From Halocafeteria seosinensis (Eukaryota; Sar; Bigyra; Bicosoecida), in the NCBI GenBank assembly GCA_001687465.1, contig LVLI01000156.1, positions 62,001 to 126,000 on the forward strand: a stretch of DNA of 64,000 bases, read 5' to 3'. Numbering within the stretch: position 1 is the first letter of the stretch; each line of letters opens with the position of its first letter. The position numbers and the translations under genes are program-made. Shown one piece after another: positions 52,101 through 64,000 of this stretch. Under the pieces are notes generated by a model. It did no database searches. It saw only the letters and a list, made by a program, of their open reading frames with translations, and was not told where the DNA came from.

Positions 52101-53000
52101 TGTCGATGAATGAGTTCGTGAGTACAACTAGGAAAACAACAATGATAGCATACACCAATAAACCCATCAATCAATTGTTGTTCAGCAGCTATATTGAATA
52201 AACCGACGCTATCGCCGGCGAGCCAAAGACGCGCGCGGTTAAGTTGCAGTGAACTTCAAACTCGGCTGGAATTTTTCGAAAGGGTGTGTAAGCGTGTTTG
52301 AAGGTTCTGTACGAATGCCGATCTTTTGGAGCGCAAAATATGCATGCATAATGTATTTCTATTCGATATGGTCCCCGAGCTTGCAGTAGTCTTCCAACTG
52401 CTGGACTGTGTGTAACTTCTCGCCACATGCCTCAGACGAAGTGGTTAGCAGGTGTATCGTCCTGGATCCAGCTAGTTTGAGATGACGAAATTATACTTCT
52501 GGAGAGTACAATGAAACCTAACGTTATGCCGAATCCAGTAAATCCAGAATTGAATTCCTCTCGGCAATTTTCGACAAGACTTGGAACTTGTGAGGTCACA
52601 ATGAGTCAGGTGTCCAGCATGATAAATCCACTGATATTCCAAAGTGCTGGCGTTAGAGTTATTTGACAGGTGCTATTCCAGTCCCCGAAAACTCAACTGC
52701 AGCTGTACTTGGTGCCACATCCGTTTATTTCCGCCTGATCCGCACCACGTTGCGGATGGTGTGTCCTATTCTAGACCGCGTCACTGCTATATTTCAAGAA
52801 TCTTCATGTAAAAAGTCTTAAACTTTTCTAGGAGTTAAAACTGTGAAAAAATCCATTTTAGCTCTCCAATACACCAGCAGTGGAAGTGGAACTCGCGGTC
52901 TGCAGCCAACAACACTCTGAACACTGTATGTAGCGCATCCACCCTACAATTCCCAGACAAAGCTAGGCATAGTTTATATGAATAATAAGTGCATAAATCA
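52101..53000. other. Spacer of about 0.9 kb
   Basis: Between the start of the EF-hand gene and the end of a small minus-strand frame. It should contain the EF-hand gene promoter. No domain-like frame, RNA gene, tandem repeat or copy of the dispersed repeats was seen. Confidence 0.4.
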
Positions 53001-53231
53001 CTAAAAATCACTCATTTCCTGGTGAGCTTCAGAGTAACCCTGGGGAAGTAAGAGTTGTAGCTTCTGAGAGATCTTTGCGAGTTCGCGACTCTCTGCAACA
53101 GATGCGACATACTCCTCCTGCGCTCTACACAATCTCATCACCAGCGTATTGTCGCGGATGGTCAATAGGTAATATAGAGTAGCTAAAACATTATAGCGGA
53201 AATACTTGTTGGGCGCTGTAAAGGAGAACAT
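53001..53231 (-). CDS. Hypothetical small protein
   Basis: A 76-codon frame from ATG 53231 reads MFSFTAPNKYFRYNVLATLY and ends LLPQGYSEAHQEMSDF. It looks helical and amphipathic (LVMRLCRAQEEYVASVAESR; ELAKISQKLQLLL), unlike random sequence. A possible GTGAGT-TTTACAG intron in the 5' part does not give a better frame. It might be the last exon of a small mitochondrial or scaffold protein, with the 5' exon unresolved in 53232-53475. It is divergent from the myotubularin gene. No family is recognised. Confidence 0.35.
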   Translation of the reverse strand: MFSFTAPNKYFRYNVLATLYYLLTIRDNTLVMRLCRAQEEYVASVAESRELAKISQKLQLLLPQGYSEAHQEMSDF

Positions 53232-53475
53232 GAGGACGCACAATTTGAACTCACGGCCACCAGCGGCCTCCTCCCCTTTCTTTCTTTAGAGGGCCTTGAA
53301 GGTTGCATCTCTCTCCACAGAAGCTAGATAGGGACTTTATCTAACCCCTCGGTTCCTGTTTCCCTGTGTGGAACTCTGCAGTTGGTGGTAGAACGGCGGT
53401 AACACTCAGTGTGCAGACGAGACTTCCCCCTTTGGGGACGAGATCTGGATCTCTGAAGCTCCTGTAATATAAACA

Positions 53476-56400
53476 ATGGATGTGGACAGGGCAGCCACGC
53501 GACACAGCTCGCCCACCTTGAATCATATCCCTTCGGACCGTGTGATGGACCCAGAAGCCCCTCATGCTGTGCGAAGACGACGGAGTTCTGGAGCAGAGCA
53601 CATGGATGCGCATCGTCTCCTGAATAAAATTGACAGGGAACGCTCCTTAAGCACTACAGGGGAGTCGCCTGGGATCATTTACCAAGGAATTCTGTGGAAA
53701 CGGGGGCACATGAGGAAAAATTGGAAAAAGCGATACTTTGTACTGGCGTGGAATTTTAGTCGAGGATTCATTCTGTCATACTACACCGTAAGCTCGAAGG
53801 GGTTACAAGGGAAGGAGTGTAAAGGGTCCGTTAGGTTAGGCAAGAGATGTACAGTTCGGGAAAGTGATTTAAGGCCGTATGGTTTCTTCATCGAAGAAGA
53901 AGCTCATGAACATTCTAATTTGTACCTCTCAGCCAGGAACGAAGAGGAGAGACAGGCTTGGATGGATGTCCTGGCTGGTTGTCTTCGCAGCATCACGTCC
54001 CAATCGTACTCTGTCAATGGACGGAGTTCCACCTCAACGCCTATCAAGGTGCCACCGCCTCCACCACCTCGCCCACTCGGTGGACAGGGAGGTGACGGTG
54101 AACATTTCAGTGATAATAGTTCCGAAGAAGGAGTTATTGATACTGGGGATCCTTCCACTAATCGTACTGAGATGAGGATGAGGAGAAGTAGGACATCAAC
54201 GTTTCGAGAAGGTATTCAGGATGAACGTATAAAGAAAAAGTATCCCTCTCGTGTCAAAGTCTACGTCAGTCATGGAGAAAATATGGATATCCAAGAAGAC
54301 GGGGAACCTGTCGTTCAGTGTCAAATAGGATCTGCACGAGCTAGAACTCGTGTCGCATCTGTAGGGAACCAGCTCGTAAGCTGGAGGGAATGCATTGGTC
54401 CGGTGAAGTTGTCCGATTCAGAGAGATACGCTATCATCTACGTCGTCGACGAAGCTGGAAAGCAATCGGGAAGAAAGGCAAATGAACCCAGATATGTTGG
54501 GCGGGCAGTGGTACCACTGAGTTTAGCATGGTACAACTCTTCTCCTCGTTGGTTTCCGCTCTGCAATGTAAGCTCGGGAAAGCAAGATAAGCTATCTGTG
54601 CAAGGACGCATCATGCTTCAGTTTATCTGTGAGGAGCGTGTCTGTCCTCCATTACAAGCATCGTTCGAACATATACGAAGCCTTCAATGTCTTCGCCCGG
54701 CTATTCTTAACCCGCTGCATGTATGCGGCATGACTGATAAAAGCAGTCACCACCACAGACGATTTGATTTTGCAGCCAAAGAAATGGTTGAGGATGCATG
54801 TTCAGGAATAATGCGCCCTTTCAGTGAATCCTCTAGTGGCGTTTTCCCTGGAACACTCTTTTTAACTAATTTTCGCCTTCTGTTTATTCCTTCTACTTTT
54901 GATCTAGCCCATTTTGATGAAAACTGGCCAGAATCAACTTCTGAATGGGAGCAGATAAAGATGGACTCAACCGATAAACAATCGCTCTCGAGCGGACTGA
55001 ACGCTTCTTACTTTGCAGAAAAGGCTGAAACAACCTTCGTCACTGTGGATAATCAGACCGGCTTTCAATCTCATGGCTTAATGATGGCATTTCACATCCC
55101 ACTCGATCTGATCAAGAGAGTGAAAGTGAAACACTTGGCGTCTTCCTCAGGTAATGAAGCTATAAGCGAAGGGGACTCTAATGTAAAGGCAGTGTCGCCA
55201 GTATTGAAAATTTACGCAAGACACTTTCTTTTACCGAGGTTTACTGTGCAATCTGATGGTATTTGTCAGGAGCATGATGTTGCAAGACGATTCAGCGGTG
55301 GAATTACGAATGGAAGTCAGAGACTTGGTACCCAAAGCCTCAAGTCGGCCGCAGATGCTTGCTCAAGAATTGCTGAAAGATTAAGGTACCATCTGTTTGC
55401 GTCATCTGAAGACGAACAGTTAACAGTTAGACCAGATATTTCGCACTGTCCGTCTGATCCCGGTTTACAGTCAAGTGGTCAAAGTAATGATTTGCCATTA
55501 TCTTCCTTTTCTCATGTCTACGATATCCAAAGAGAGTTTGACCGACAATGCATCTCTCCACGGTTCTGGCGACTTAGCTATGCCAATCGGAATTACGGGA
55601 TATGTGAGTCCTATCCCCCCTTATTGATGGTCCCGAGTACTGTAAAAGATGATGATATTAGGGGGAGCGCCCAGTTCCGATCGCGAGGTCGTTTGCCTGT
55701 GTTAACATGGCACCATCCGGCCAATGGTGCCGCGATTCTTAGGAGTGCTCAACCATTAATCGGCCTTAGAAGGAAATCCTGTGAGGAGGACGAGAAATTG
55801 CTTCACCACGCTAGGTTCGTAGTCCTACGTTTCGTCGCGTTGCTGTTGTCGACATTTCTGATATATCCTATCGTTGCAGAGAAGCATCGCCACATGCTAG
55901 TGAAAGGTTGGTGATTCTTGATGCAAGAGCGCCGCTGCATGCTCAAGCAAACACCGCACTTGGTAAGGGCACCGAAAAAACAGGTCCCGGTACAGGATAT
56001 CCGACGTGCCAGCTGCTCTATCTTAACATCAGTATGTGATCCCATAATCATAGATCTTAAAATGCTCTGCACAGTTTAGTCGCCTGCAGGTAATATACAT
56101 GTAATTCGAAAGTCTTTGGAACAAGTGAATGCCCTATTGACGAAGAATCACGAAAGAATTGAGCTGCATTCGGCGCAGAAGCAAGCTTCGAGCAGCACTG
56201 ATTTGCTCACAGCTACGGGAACCAGTGAAAGAAATAAACCCACGAGACAGTCCTTATTCGACAAACTTTTCAGACGAAAGAAGAAAAAGAAATCTTCGAA
56301 GAGTGTCTCACGGAGTGGCGGATCATTCTACACGAGGGGAGAGGTGACTGCAATGGACACCGCAGCCGAAGAAGATGAGTCCGATTCCGATGATGAAGAG

Positions 56401-57996
56401 GACGATGAAAGTGAATCTGAAGACGAAGTTGACACTACTCTAAGAGACAGCGAAGTCTTTCATAATACCAACCCGGTAGCTGTTGCAAAGCGTGGCTCGG
56501 ATGCCTCTCAGGTTAAACCTGTCGACCAGAGCGGCGGCCCTCGGCGTTCTCTCCAGCCCTTGGCTCGGGGTCTAAGCAGACTAACGCGCGAGCAACGCCA
56601 CAATAGTGTTTTTGCAATCAAAAGTAACGAAGGGGGTTTGAAACCCGGTCGTCGATCGTCTCGACGCTCAGCTACGAAGAATAAAATGACGGTGTTAGGT
56701 ACACCGGTTTCCCGCGGCCCTGATACTAAGAAAAAAACGAAAAAACAAAGGGAGTCGGGTGAATGGGCCACCGCCCATATGAGTGTCACAAAACAACGCG
56801 GTGTATACACTGTCGAGCGGCAAGCAATCGAGGACGATTGGGCGGCTCAAATTGCTAATACTGGCTGGTTTGGTCACTGCGCACTCATCTTAACTGCGGC
56901 CACCAAAGTGGTTAGACTAATCGACGAGTGTGGGACTAGCGTACTTATCCATTGCAGCGGTGAGTCATCCAATTCTTGCGCATACTCTATTGCGGATACA
57001 ATTATTATTGATCACGGTTTATATCATTGCCGATGCGCAGATGGCTGGGATCGGACGTCTCAAATTTCAAGCTTGGCCCAATTGATGCTTGATCCGTATT
57101 ATAGAACAATCGAAGGTAGGATTTCACTGTAATTTATACATATCATTTCTGTCATATAAAGTGGGAAGTGTGCAGGTTTTGCAATTCTTGTGGAAAAGGA
57201 CTGGCTCAGTTTTGGGCATAAGTTTAGATCACGGTGCGGAAGGGACAGACAAAACCAACACGAGGAGAGCCCTATTTTCTGGCAGTTCCTGGATTGCGTG
57301 TACCAACTACTAGATCAGTTTCCCTCCGCGTTCGAATTCAAGAGCGATCTCCTATCTACAATTGCTATCCACTGCCATTCGAAGTGGTTTGATAATTTCC
57401 TATACGATACACCTAGAGAGCGCCACGAAATGCGCACTCAGACCTCGAACACACCGACCGGGAGACAATCCGAAAGGGAAAAAAAGGATGAATGCATACA
57501 ATCGCCATGCTTATGGAAAACACTCGCAAAGGAAAAGGATATGTTTGTGAACAACTCCTACAAGAGGCCACCCGCAGCAACGTTATGGCCCATACCCTTG
57601 GATCAAAACAGCGTGCGGTTCTCCAACGGTGATACACCCGAGGGGCAGGTGTACAGGCGAATCTGGATGCGAAGCCTTGTGCTTCAAGCTGAATGCTCGA
57701 CTCGGTACTTCGATTTATGGAGATCGTTTTTTCTGCATTTTGTTAACCGCGTACGTTGCTCGCTCAAATATGAAGCACAGTGGGCGAGACCGTCCGCTGC
57801 CTACGTTCCCGACGAAGTCATCGGGAACGGAATCATAGCAGTAGCTAGACAGTCCTTGCCTGAAGAGTCTGACGAGGAAAGATCCGCTTCTTCGAGACGA
57901 TCCCAGCTCGTGCAAAAAACGTTAGAAAAATTCCGTTCACGGAGCGGAACGGAAAACATACGCAATCCGGCTGCCGAGGTGAGCCAATGGAGATAA
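53476..57996 (+). CDS. PH-domain myotubularin phosphoinositide 3-phosphatase
   Basis: Five exons (53476-55814, 55880-56031, 56090-56959, 57041-57115, 57176-57996); all phases fit, giving 1418 residues. In order: PH domain (GILWKRGHMRKNWKKRYFVL; RNEEERQAWMDVLAGCLR), a Pro-rich linker, a possible C2-like region, a PH-GRAM domain (FPGTLFLTNFRLLFIPSTFD), then the myotubularin core: YDIQREFDRQCISPRFWRLS, PVLTWHHPANGAAILRSAQP, QLLYLNISNIHVIRKSLEQV. A low-complexity insertion of over 200 residues (FRRKKKKKSSKS; DESDSDDEEDDESESEDEVD) precedes AAQIANTGWFGHCALILTAA and the active site HCSDGWDRTSQ. The Cx5R loop is intact, so it should dephosphorylate PI3P and PI(3,5)P2 on endosomes. Confidence 0.93.
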
Positions 57997-58022
57997 AGTG
58001 TGCTATCGATCCTCTCGGGAGC

Positions 58023-60126
58023 TCATGGATGACATGTATACCCTTTGCGGGATAGCCAGTATTCCCATTGGCTGCCACTTCTAACAAAGAAGTTATTCAA
58101 CTCTTTCACAAGACGCCGTGATATAGTATGTTGATGCTTGTGTACCTGTACGAGCATCACCATTTGTTGGATATCTTCTTTCGAATAGTGACGCACTGGC
58201 TCATAGTTCCTTCGGCAGATCCAGGATTTGAATGCACCTGTTGTTTCTACGAACGCAAGCAGGACTGCGACGACTGCAACAGGTGCGGCATAATCTCCTT
58301 GGTTGTCCAATAGCACGAGTTTACTGCCTACAGGACCCTTGGTTATCCATGTAAAAGCAACGTCCATCACAGCTGGGAGCACAGTCCGGGTCCAATACTC
58401 TCGGGAATAGGAATTCTTTCTCTTGCTAATGGGAACATAAGTGTACAAAAAGCGTTCACTGGTTTTTTGGGTCATACCCGTAGACTGCAGTTCGGGACCC
58501 GGAGGCGTCAATCGCTCTCTTGGACATTCCTTGAGTGAAGTCCCGAGATCGATTATGTAATACCGAAGGTGTTCTTCCGTGTTTCTCTCTTCAAAGAATT
58601 TAGCGTCCTGTAGTGCAACATCATTCACACTTCCTACTAGCAAGTCATCCCGTACAACGCTCTGAAAGGCATCCGCCCCAGCCAAGAGCCCTCTTGACAA
58701 GTTTCTCTCGACGCTGCTAGGCTTACTGCAGAGAGGAAATGGTGAACAGTAAGAAGACTTGTCCCAGTTGCGCAATCGGGGGAAACAGACGTACGTCACC
58801 AATTTTGTGTTAGTGTCTCCCAGTAAGGCCTCAGGGTTTTCCCACAAAAGCTGAGGGGTTAGCTTCTCGGAGACTGCAGGCTGTACCATAGGTACCCATG
58901 CTTCTTCATCATCGCCTGCGCCTTGAATGTACGTCCAGCTCATACTTTCCCGTTGCCATTCTTCCTTCCATTCCATAGACGATGAGAGGCAAATCACGGG
59001 AATGAATCCCAGCTCCAAGAAGCCACCAAATAACACCGGTAAATCGTCCATGCACCGTTGCAGATCACACGTGCATGGCCCCCTGCCATTTAAGAATTGA
59101 CACTCGGGGCTATCTACATAATCTGGCAAAATCTCATTGCAGCAGAACGGACATGTGGCAATATGGCTATACTCTACACCGTGTGAGTACTCCCTACGAT
59201 CTCCTCGACATATCCACACGCAACGTAGAGGTCTAAATGCATAGTCTGTGTCCCATTTGCCGCAAATATTCGTAACTAAAGCTTTATTTCGCTGCAAGTG
59301 ATTAACCCATCCCGGCATTTTTGCCTTAATAGAGTCCTGCTCCGTGGGGGAGACCCATGGCTGCATCAACGCAAAGAGTATGCAAGCTACACAGGATCTG
59401 TTGGCGATGCAACAACGCTTACTGGCAGGTGAAGGAACTGGCATGGATCAACGTCAATACCATAGGCACTTTGATAAACGACTGAGTTGAGCACCGCGCA
59501 CCAGATAGGCACAGTCTTAGACAGGGCATCAGGAAACTTTTTCCCTCGACGTGTGCTATCTACTATGATCACTCCTTCGTTGGCTAAAGCGGCTTCCAGC
59601 ACATTGAAATTGAGGCGCACCGGGGAAAAGTTCCAATTCCCGTGGTGGCCGTCCGTAGACTGTTGAGAAGGACGAAAACAAGTCATAACGCCCCCTTCTT
59701 TCTGAAGAAGTATAATCAATACAACGGGATGCTTACCTTAAAATAGCAGGTGTCATCAAAGTTTGGGTGATACCAAACACCGTTTCTCTTATTCGCAATC
59801 AGGGGAAACTCGTCGTACTCCTTCCGAATGCATTCAACATACTCTCCATCAGCTAAAATCGACCTCACATAGTTTTCCAAGGTCCTACGCGCTTGCTGTC
59901 GTACTTTACGGTCCTCCCATCGTGCTGGACGATGATCTCGTTTCAGGGCCGAAATATCCTCTTCCCCTAGTATGTGGTGCTCCTTTCTTTGATCGATTGA
60001 ATCCTCCCCGTTTTGAGCTTCCGAATCATGGTGCCCCGAGGAGGAAGAATGCCCTGTGGCACATGTTTGCTGGATGCAATCATCCTCCTCCCTTAGTTTA
60101 TGAGTTTCACCTTCACAAGATGCCAT
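58023..60126 (-). CDS. RIT1: Initiator tRNA A64-2'-O-ribosylphosphate transferase
   Basis: Three exons: 60126 to about 59742 (PLIANKRNGVWYHPNFDDTC; YFK), about 59660-59425 (STDGHHGNWNFSPVRLNFNV; IIVDSTRRGKKFPDALSKTV; PIWCAVLNSVV) and about 59359-58023 (PWVSPTEQDSIKAKMPGWVN; LRCVWICRG; then DLPVLFGGFLELGFIPVICL). S-T-D-G-H, V-D-S-T-R-R-G-K and P-D-A-L-S-K-T-x-P-I-W are hallmarks of RIT1. The enzyme adds ribose-5-phosphate to A64 of initiator tRNA-Met so that elongation factor 1A does not accept it. It is known from fungi and plants and is absent from animals. The C-terminal region (LVLLDNQGDYAAPVAVVAVL) belongs to its phosphatase-like fold. Confidence 0.93.
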
Positions 60127-60374
60127 TACAATTGCAGACAGAGAATCGTCGCTCTTCGCATTGGTATTGAATCATCTTGAACCAACACACAACCAGTATT
60201 GTTATACTACCAGTACCAATCCTGCCTGGAACAGTTTTGTCGCCAAGGCGGAGCCAGCCGAGAGCAGGAACGAGCCTCGTTCTTTCTTCAACGAGGAAGA
60301 CACGAGGACTCTCAGGAGAGAGAGAGAGAGACAGAGAGACAGAGTTGCGGTAGCGTACTGGATTCTGGACTGCG

Positions 60375-60916
60375 ATGGAGGTTTCGATGCTTGTTGAGAA
60401 GCCGACGCAGCTGAGCGCCAGTCATTGGCCATGTATCGACACGACCGCTAACTATGAGTATTTTGGGGTAGGCTTCCGCACTCCGATGGAGTCACCCTTG
60501 TTGCTTGTTGCAAGAGCTAGACACAAATGCAGAAGCCGCATGCCAACGCAGTTGAGTTCACCATCGCTGATGAAGCCATATGGTGTTCAGAGAGTATCGG
60601 TGCAAGGAAGAATAAGCTTGTGCTACTCACCGTTAAGGCTGACAGCAAAGGCCAACTCTCCCAAGTCAAAACAGTTGCACCACACAGTAGTTCACCTGTT
60701 TACCGGTATCTTGGAACAGTTGTTTCAACAATAGTGACACCTTTGGCCGAAAACCACACCAACGTATTTCACCGTGCAATTTGCACTCAACTTGCGCCCA
60801 GCAGTTTGACTGGCCCATGGGTTGTGACTCTGAGTCAGGCGTTTACCCTCATTGACAGAGAAAGTGATACGATTGTTACGCATGTTTCTCTCGCGCAATT
60901 AGTTCAATGTGCATAG
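60375..60916 (+). CDS. Unrecognised small alpha/beta protein
   Basis: Two exons join in phase: 60375 to about 60469 (MEVSMLVEKPTQLSASHWPC; ending NYEYFG) and about 60535-60916 (KPHANAVEFTIADEAIWCSE; SIGARKNKLVLLTVKADSKG; PVYRYLGTVVSTIVTPLAEN; PWVVTLSQAFTLIDRESDTI). Alternating short strands and helices suggest a compact alpha/beta fold of about 160 residues, perhaps of the proteasome-assembly-chaperone 3 kind, but I cannot see decisive residues. It is divergent from RIT1 across about 250 bases and lies only 31 bases before the riboflavin kinase ATG, on the same strand, so these two genes are tightly packed. Confidence 0.5.
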
Positions 60917-60947
60917 GTCTGCATGGTACATCCGTGAGCTCATTATT

Positions 60948-61795
60948 ATGGTGGACGAAACAGGTAAAATATGATTTGTGAAGATAGATCGGGACTCCTG
61001 CATTCACTGACGTCAATATGCTCATGTAATGAACCATTCTCATACATTTCTGACTCCATCGTGCCCTTTGTGTTTGCTGCAGTATACCGGCATCAGCATT
61101 CAATCGATCCTCCATTCTGCTGGAAAGGCACTGTGGTGAAAGGCTTCCGACGTGGGTCTTCAGAACTGGGGATTCCCACAGCGAACTTGGACCCTGATGA
61201 GGTAGGACAGAATTCAGATAAAGTTCCCACGGGAGTATACGCAGGCTGGGCGAGCTTTGGATCAGATACAACAGTATATAAAATGGTGTTGAATATAGGA
61301 TGGTACGTCGTCAACTGCTTCTCGGCGAACACCTCGGAATGCTTGAGTCGTGCATCTGTTGTAATGTCGACAATGAGTGTTTGATATTTCAACACAGGAA
61401 TCCGTATTATAAGAACGACAAAAAGACAATTGTACGTTCCCGGAAACGCTCTTCAGAGTAGAGAGCTTCTGTGTCACCCACTCTGAAACAACTCCGCAAT
61501 CAACTTGCAGGAACCACATCTCCTGGCTAAATTTGAAGAAGACTTTTACGGGGAGGAACTGCGACTGGTGGTAACCGAGTACCTCCGAGGTGAAGCGAAT
61601 TTTTCTTCACTTGGTAAGTTGACTATTCGTGGCATGACGACAGTTGTGAAATTCTAGATGCAACCTGATCTCTCAGAGGATTTAATTGGTACAATACATG
61701 AAGATATTCGAAGGACGGAAGAGTTGTTGAGGCAAGAAAAACACCTGAACTGTCGAACGCACAGCTTTCTTGTTGGACCGAGCGCAACAAGTTGA
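60948..61795 (+). CDS. RFK: Riboflavin kinase (flavokinase)
   Basis: Five exons starting at ATG 60948 (MVDET, joined to VYRHQHSIDPPFCWKGTVVK). The flavokinase signatures are GFRRGSSELGIPTANLDPDE, PTGVYAGWA, YKMVLNIGW, NPYYKNDKKTI, EPHLLAKFEEDFYGEEL and TEYLRGEANFSSLEDLIGTI, ending GPSATS. The T-A-N motif binds Mg-ATP, and the glutamate of the strand beginning E-P-H is the base. The enzyme turns riboflavin into FMN. This is the single-domain eukaryotic form of about 150-160 residues; no HAD-phosphatase domain (as in plants) or FAD synthetase domain (as in bacteria) is attached. The acceptor of the last exon is CTCAG near 61677; an earlier TCTAG would bring a stop after three codons. Confidence 0.92.
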
Positions 61796-62162
61796 CTCCG
61801 ATAAACACAGGTTGGCGAAGTTGACGAATAGAAACCGAAGCTGGCGAAGGAGTCGGGTATGACCAACAAGTACACAGGAGCACCACTTTGCATCTATTGG
61901 AAGTCAACTGGGATGTATCTTAGGCTGCAGGGCAAGACTGCGTCCGCCTATAAGTGTTACACCGTGTACTACGTGACGGCGTGTAGTGCGGTGGAGCATG
62001 TGAATTGAATTTTCGCTAGCTCTGCTGCACAGATTTTGCGCGGTGGCACCTGCTTTCTATCCCGTGCTTGCGAGTCTTTCGTAATTATGTATGCATAACG
62101 TTGATCCATGTTTGTAGCGTTCCGACGTTGTATAGTTGAGAAATCTCTCCACGTGGAGCGCT
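61796..62162. other. Spacer between convergent genes
   Basis: About 370 bases separating the riboflavin kinase stop (plus) from the BAP31-like stop (minus). It should contain two 3' UTRs. No feature was recognised. Confidence 0.4.
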
Positions 62163-62729
62163 CTATTTTCTTTTTAGCTTTTCTTCAAGCTCAATTTTTT
62201 CGTAGAGAAGTTGGCGGTATCTATACACAACGATCCAACAAGTGAAGGCGAATCCCGCTATCCATGCATTTCGTTCAGCTCTCCACTTCTTTGGCAACAT
62301 TTCATCAGCGCGAACCGTCGCGGTATGTTTGAGTTCAGAATACTCTCTCATTCTCGTGTGAGCGGTATACACGCTCTCCAGGAAGGTCACTGACGCTATA
62401 CCAAATACCAATGAGATCAGGGGGAAGGAAAATGAACCAATAGACACTCTGCATACAACAGAATCAACCGAAATACCCCTAGGTTGAAGCTGCTGCCAAG
62501 CTAGAGCGACACTTACGTAAAGAAGAGCGTATAGTCACAAAACTTTAACGTCACTCTTCGAACCACTGCAGGCATGGGCAGTACCAGTATCCCCACGAGT
62601 ATGATGGCCGGCTGTAACCATGTGAAAAGTCCAACCAAAAATTACCCTCTCAGCAACCAGTGAGAAGTGTAAAACAGCAGCAACCCTTACCACAAAGATG
62701 ATCCAGGCAAAGAAGTTGAAATAACTCAT
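62163..62729 (-). CDS. BAP31-like ER membrane protein
   Basis: Three exons: 62729 to about 62690 (MSYFNFFAWIIFV), about 62613-62517 (PAIILVGILVLPMPAVVRRV; TLKFCDYTLFF) and about 62457-62163 (SIGSFSFPLISLVFGIASVT; FLESVYTAHTRMREYSELKH; KKWRAERNAWIAGFAFTCWI). Three transmembrane segments, a conserved polar stretch before the third (F/W-R-A-E-R-N-x-W/Y-I-A-G-F) and a Lys-rich end (EEKLKRK, a KKxx-like ER retrieval signal) match BAP31/BAP29. These proteins chaperone membrane-protein exit from the ER. The long cytosolic coiled coil of animal BAP31 is missing; only about 15 residues follow the last helix. This short form would be about 143 residues. Confidence 0.8.
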
Positions 62730-62863
62730 TTTTAATTTCCTTCTTTTTATTTTGTAGATGAAAGTAAATCGTAAATAGAATTGTATTCAAGAAGGTCTGT
62801 TCGATTCGGGGAAAAGTCACAACTCAAACTATGTATACCAACTACAACTCCGAATGCGAGTTA

Positions 62864-64000
<1,137 letters not shown>

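Overview
This window is nuclear DNA from a eukaryote, most likely a free-living, flagellated single-celled protist or alga. Genes lie on both strands about every 1.5 kb and are cut by many short GT-AG introns (mostly about 50-130 nt). TAA, TAG and TGA all serve as stops, so the standard code is used. Predicted axonemal and centriolar proteins (enkurin, a CFAP107-like microtubule inner protein, a CEP170-like FHA protein) imply a cilium or flagellum. RIT1, AP-4, PEX5 and mitochondrial cardiolipin synthase are compatible with many protist lineages. I cannot name the species or supergroup, and I see no rRNA, tRNA, organellar or bacterial operon structure.

Layout: 1-7.7 kb: the end of a PH-domain gene, a small coiled-coil/PDZ gene, a DUF1764 gene, type II peroxiredoxin, a CFAP107-like axonemal gene and a NMNAT-like nucleotidyltransferase. 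7.7-15 kb: a gene-poor stretch, an intronless membrane-anchored predicted pseudokinase and a long coiled-coil protein. 15-26 kb: an ankyrin-TPR-J chaperone, a possible PARP16-like gene, a DEK-C-like acidic protein, the spliceosomal helicase PRP28/DDX23, AP-4 sigma and a GNAT acetyltransferase. 26-34 kb: a very long CEP170-like protein, a repeat-bearing spacer and a membrane-anchored P-loop ATPase with an in-frame TGA just before its Walker A motif. 34-45 kb: carbonyl-reductase-like SDR, an ACAD10/11-like kinase-fold protein, RanGAP, RED/IK, cardiolipin synthase, a cluster of truncated ATPase-leader copies and PEX5. 45-64 kb: enkurin, a WW protein, RBM22, an acidic EF-hand protein, a PH-myotubularin phosphatase, RIT1, riboflavin kinase, a BAP31-like ER protein and the 3' part of MCM5.

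Most genes are independent housekeeping genes, not a pathway cluster. Two loose themes recur: spliceosome factors (PRP28, RED, RBM22) and cilium/centrosome factors. The most unusual parts are the ATPase locus at 32.5-34.1 kb with its degenerate 5'-end copies 8 kb away, the pseudokinase, an RBM22 that has lost its CCCH zinc ligands, and a myotubularin whose catalytic domain carries a long low-complexity insertion. All exon junctions were read by eye from splice consensus and reading-frame continuity; none was checked against transcripts or databases.
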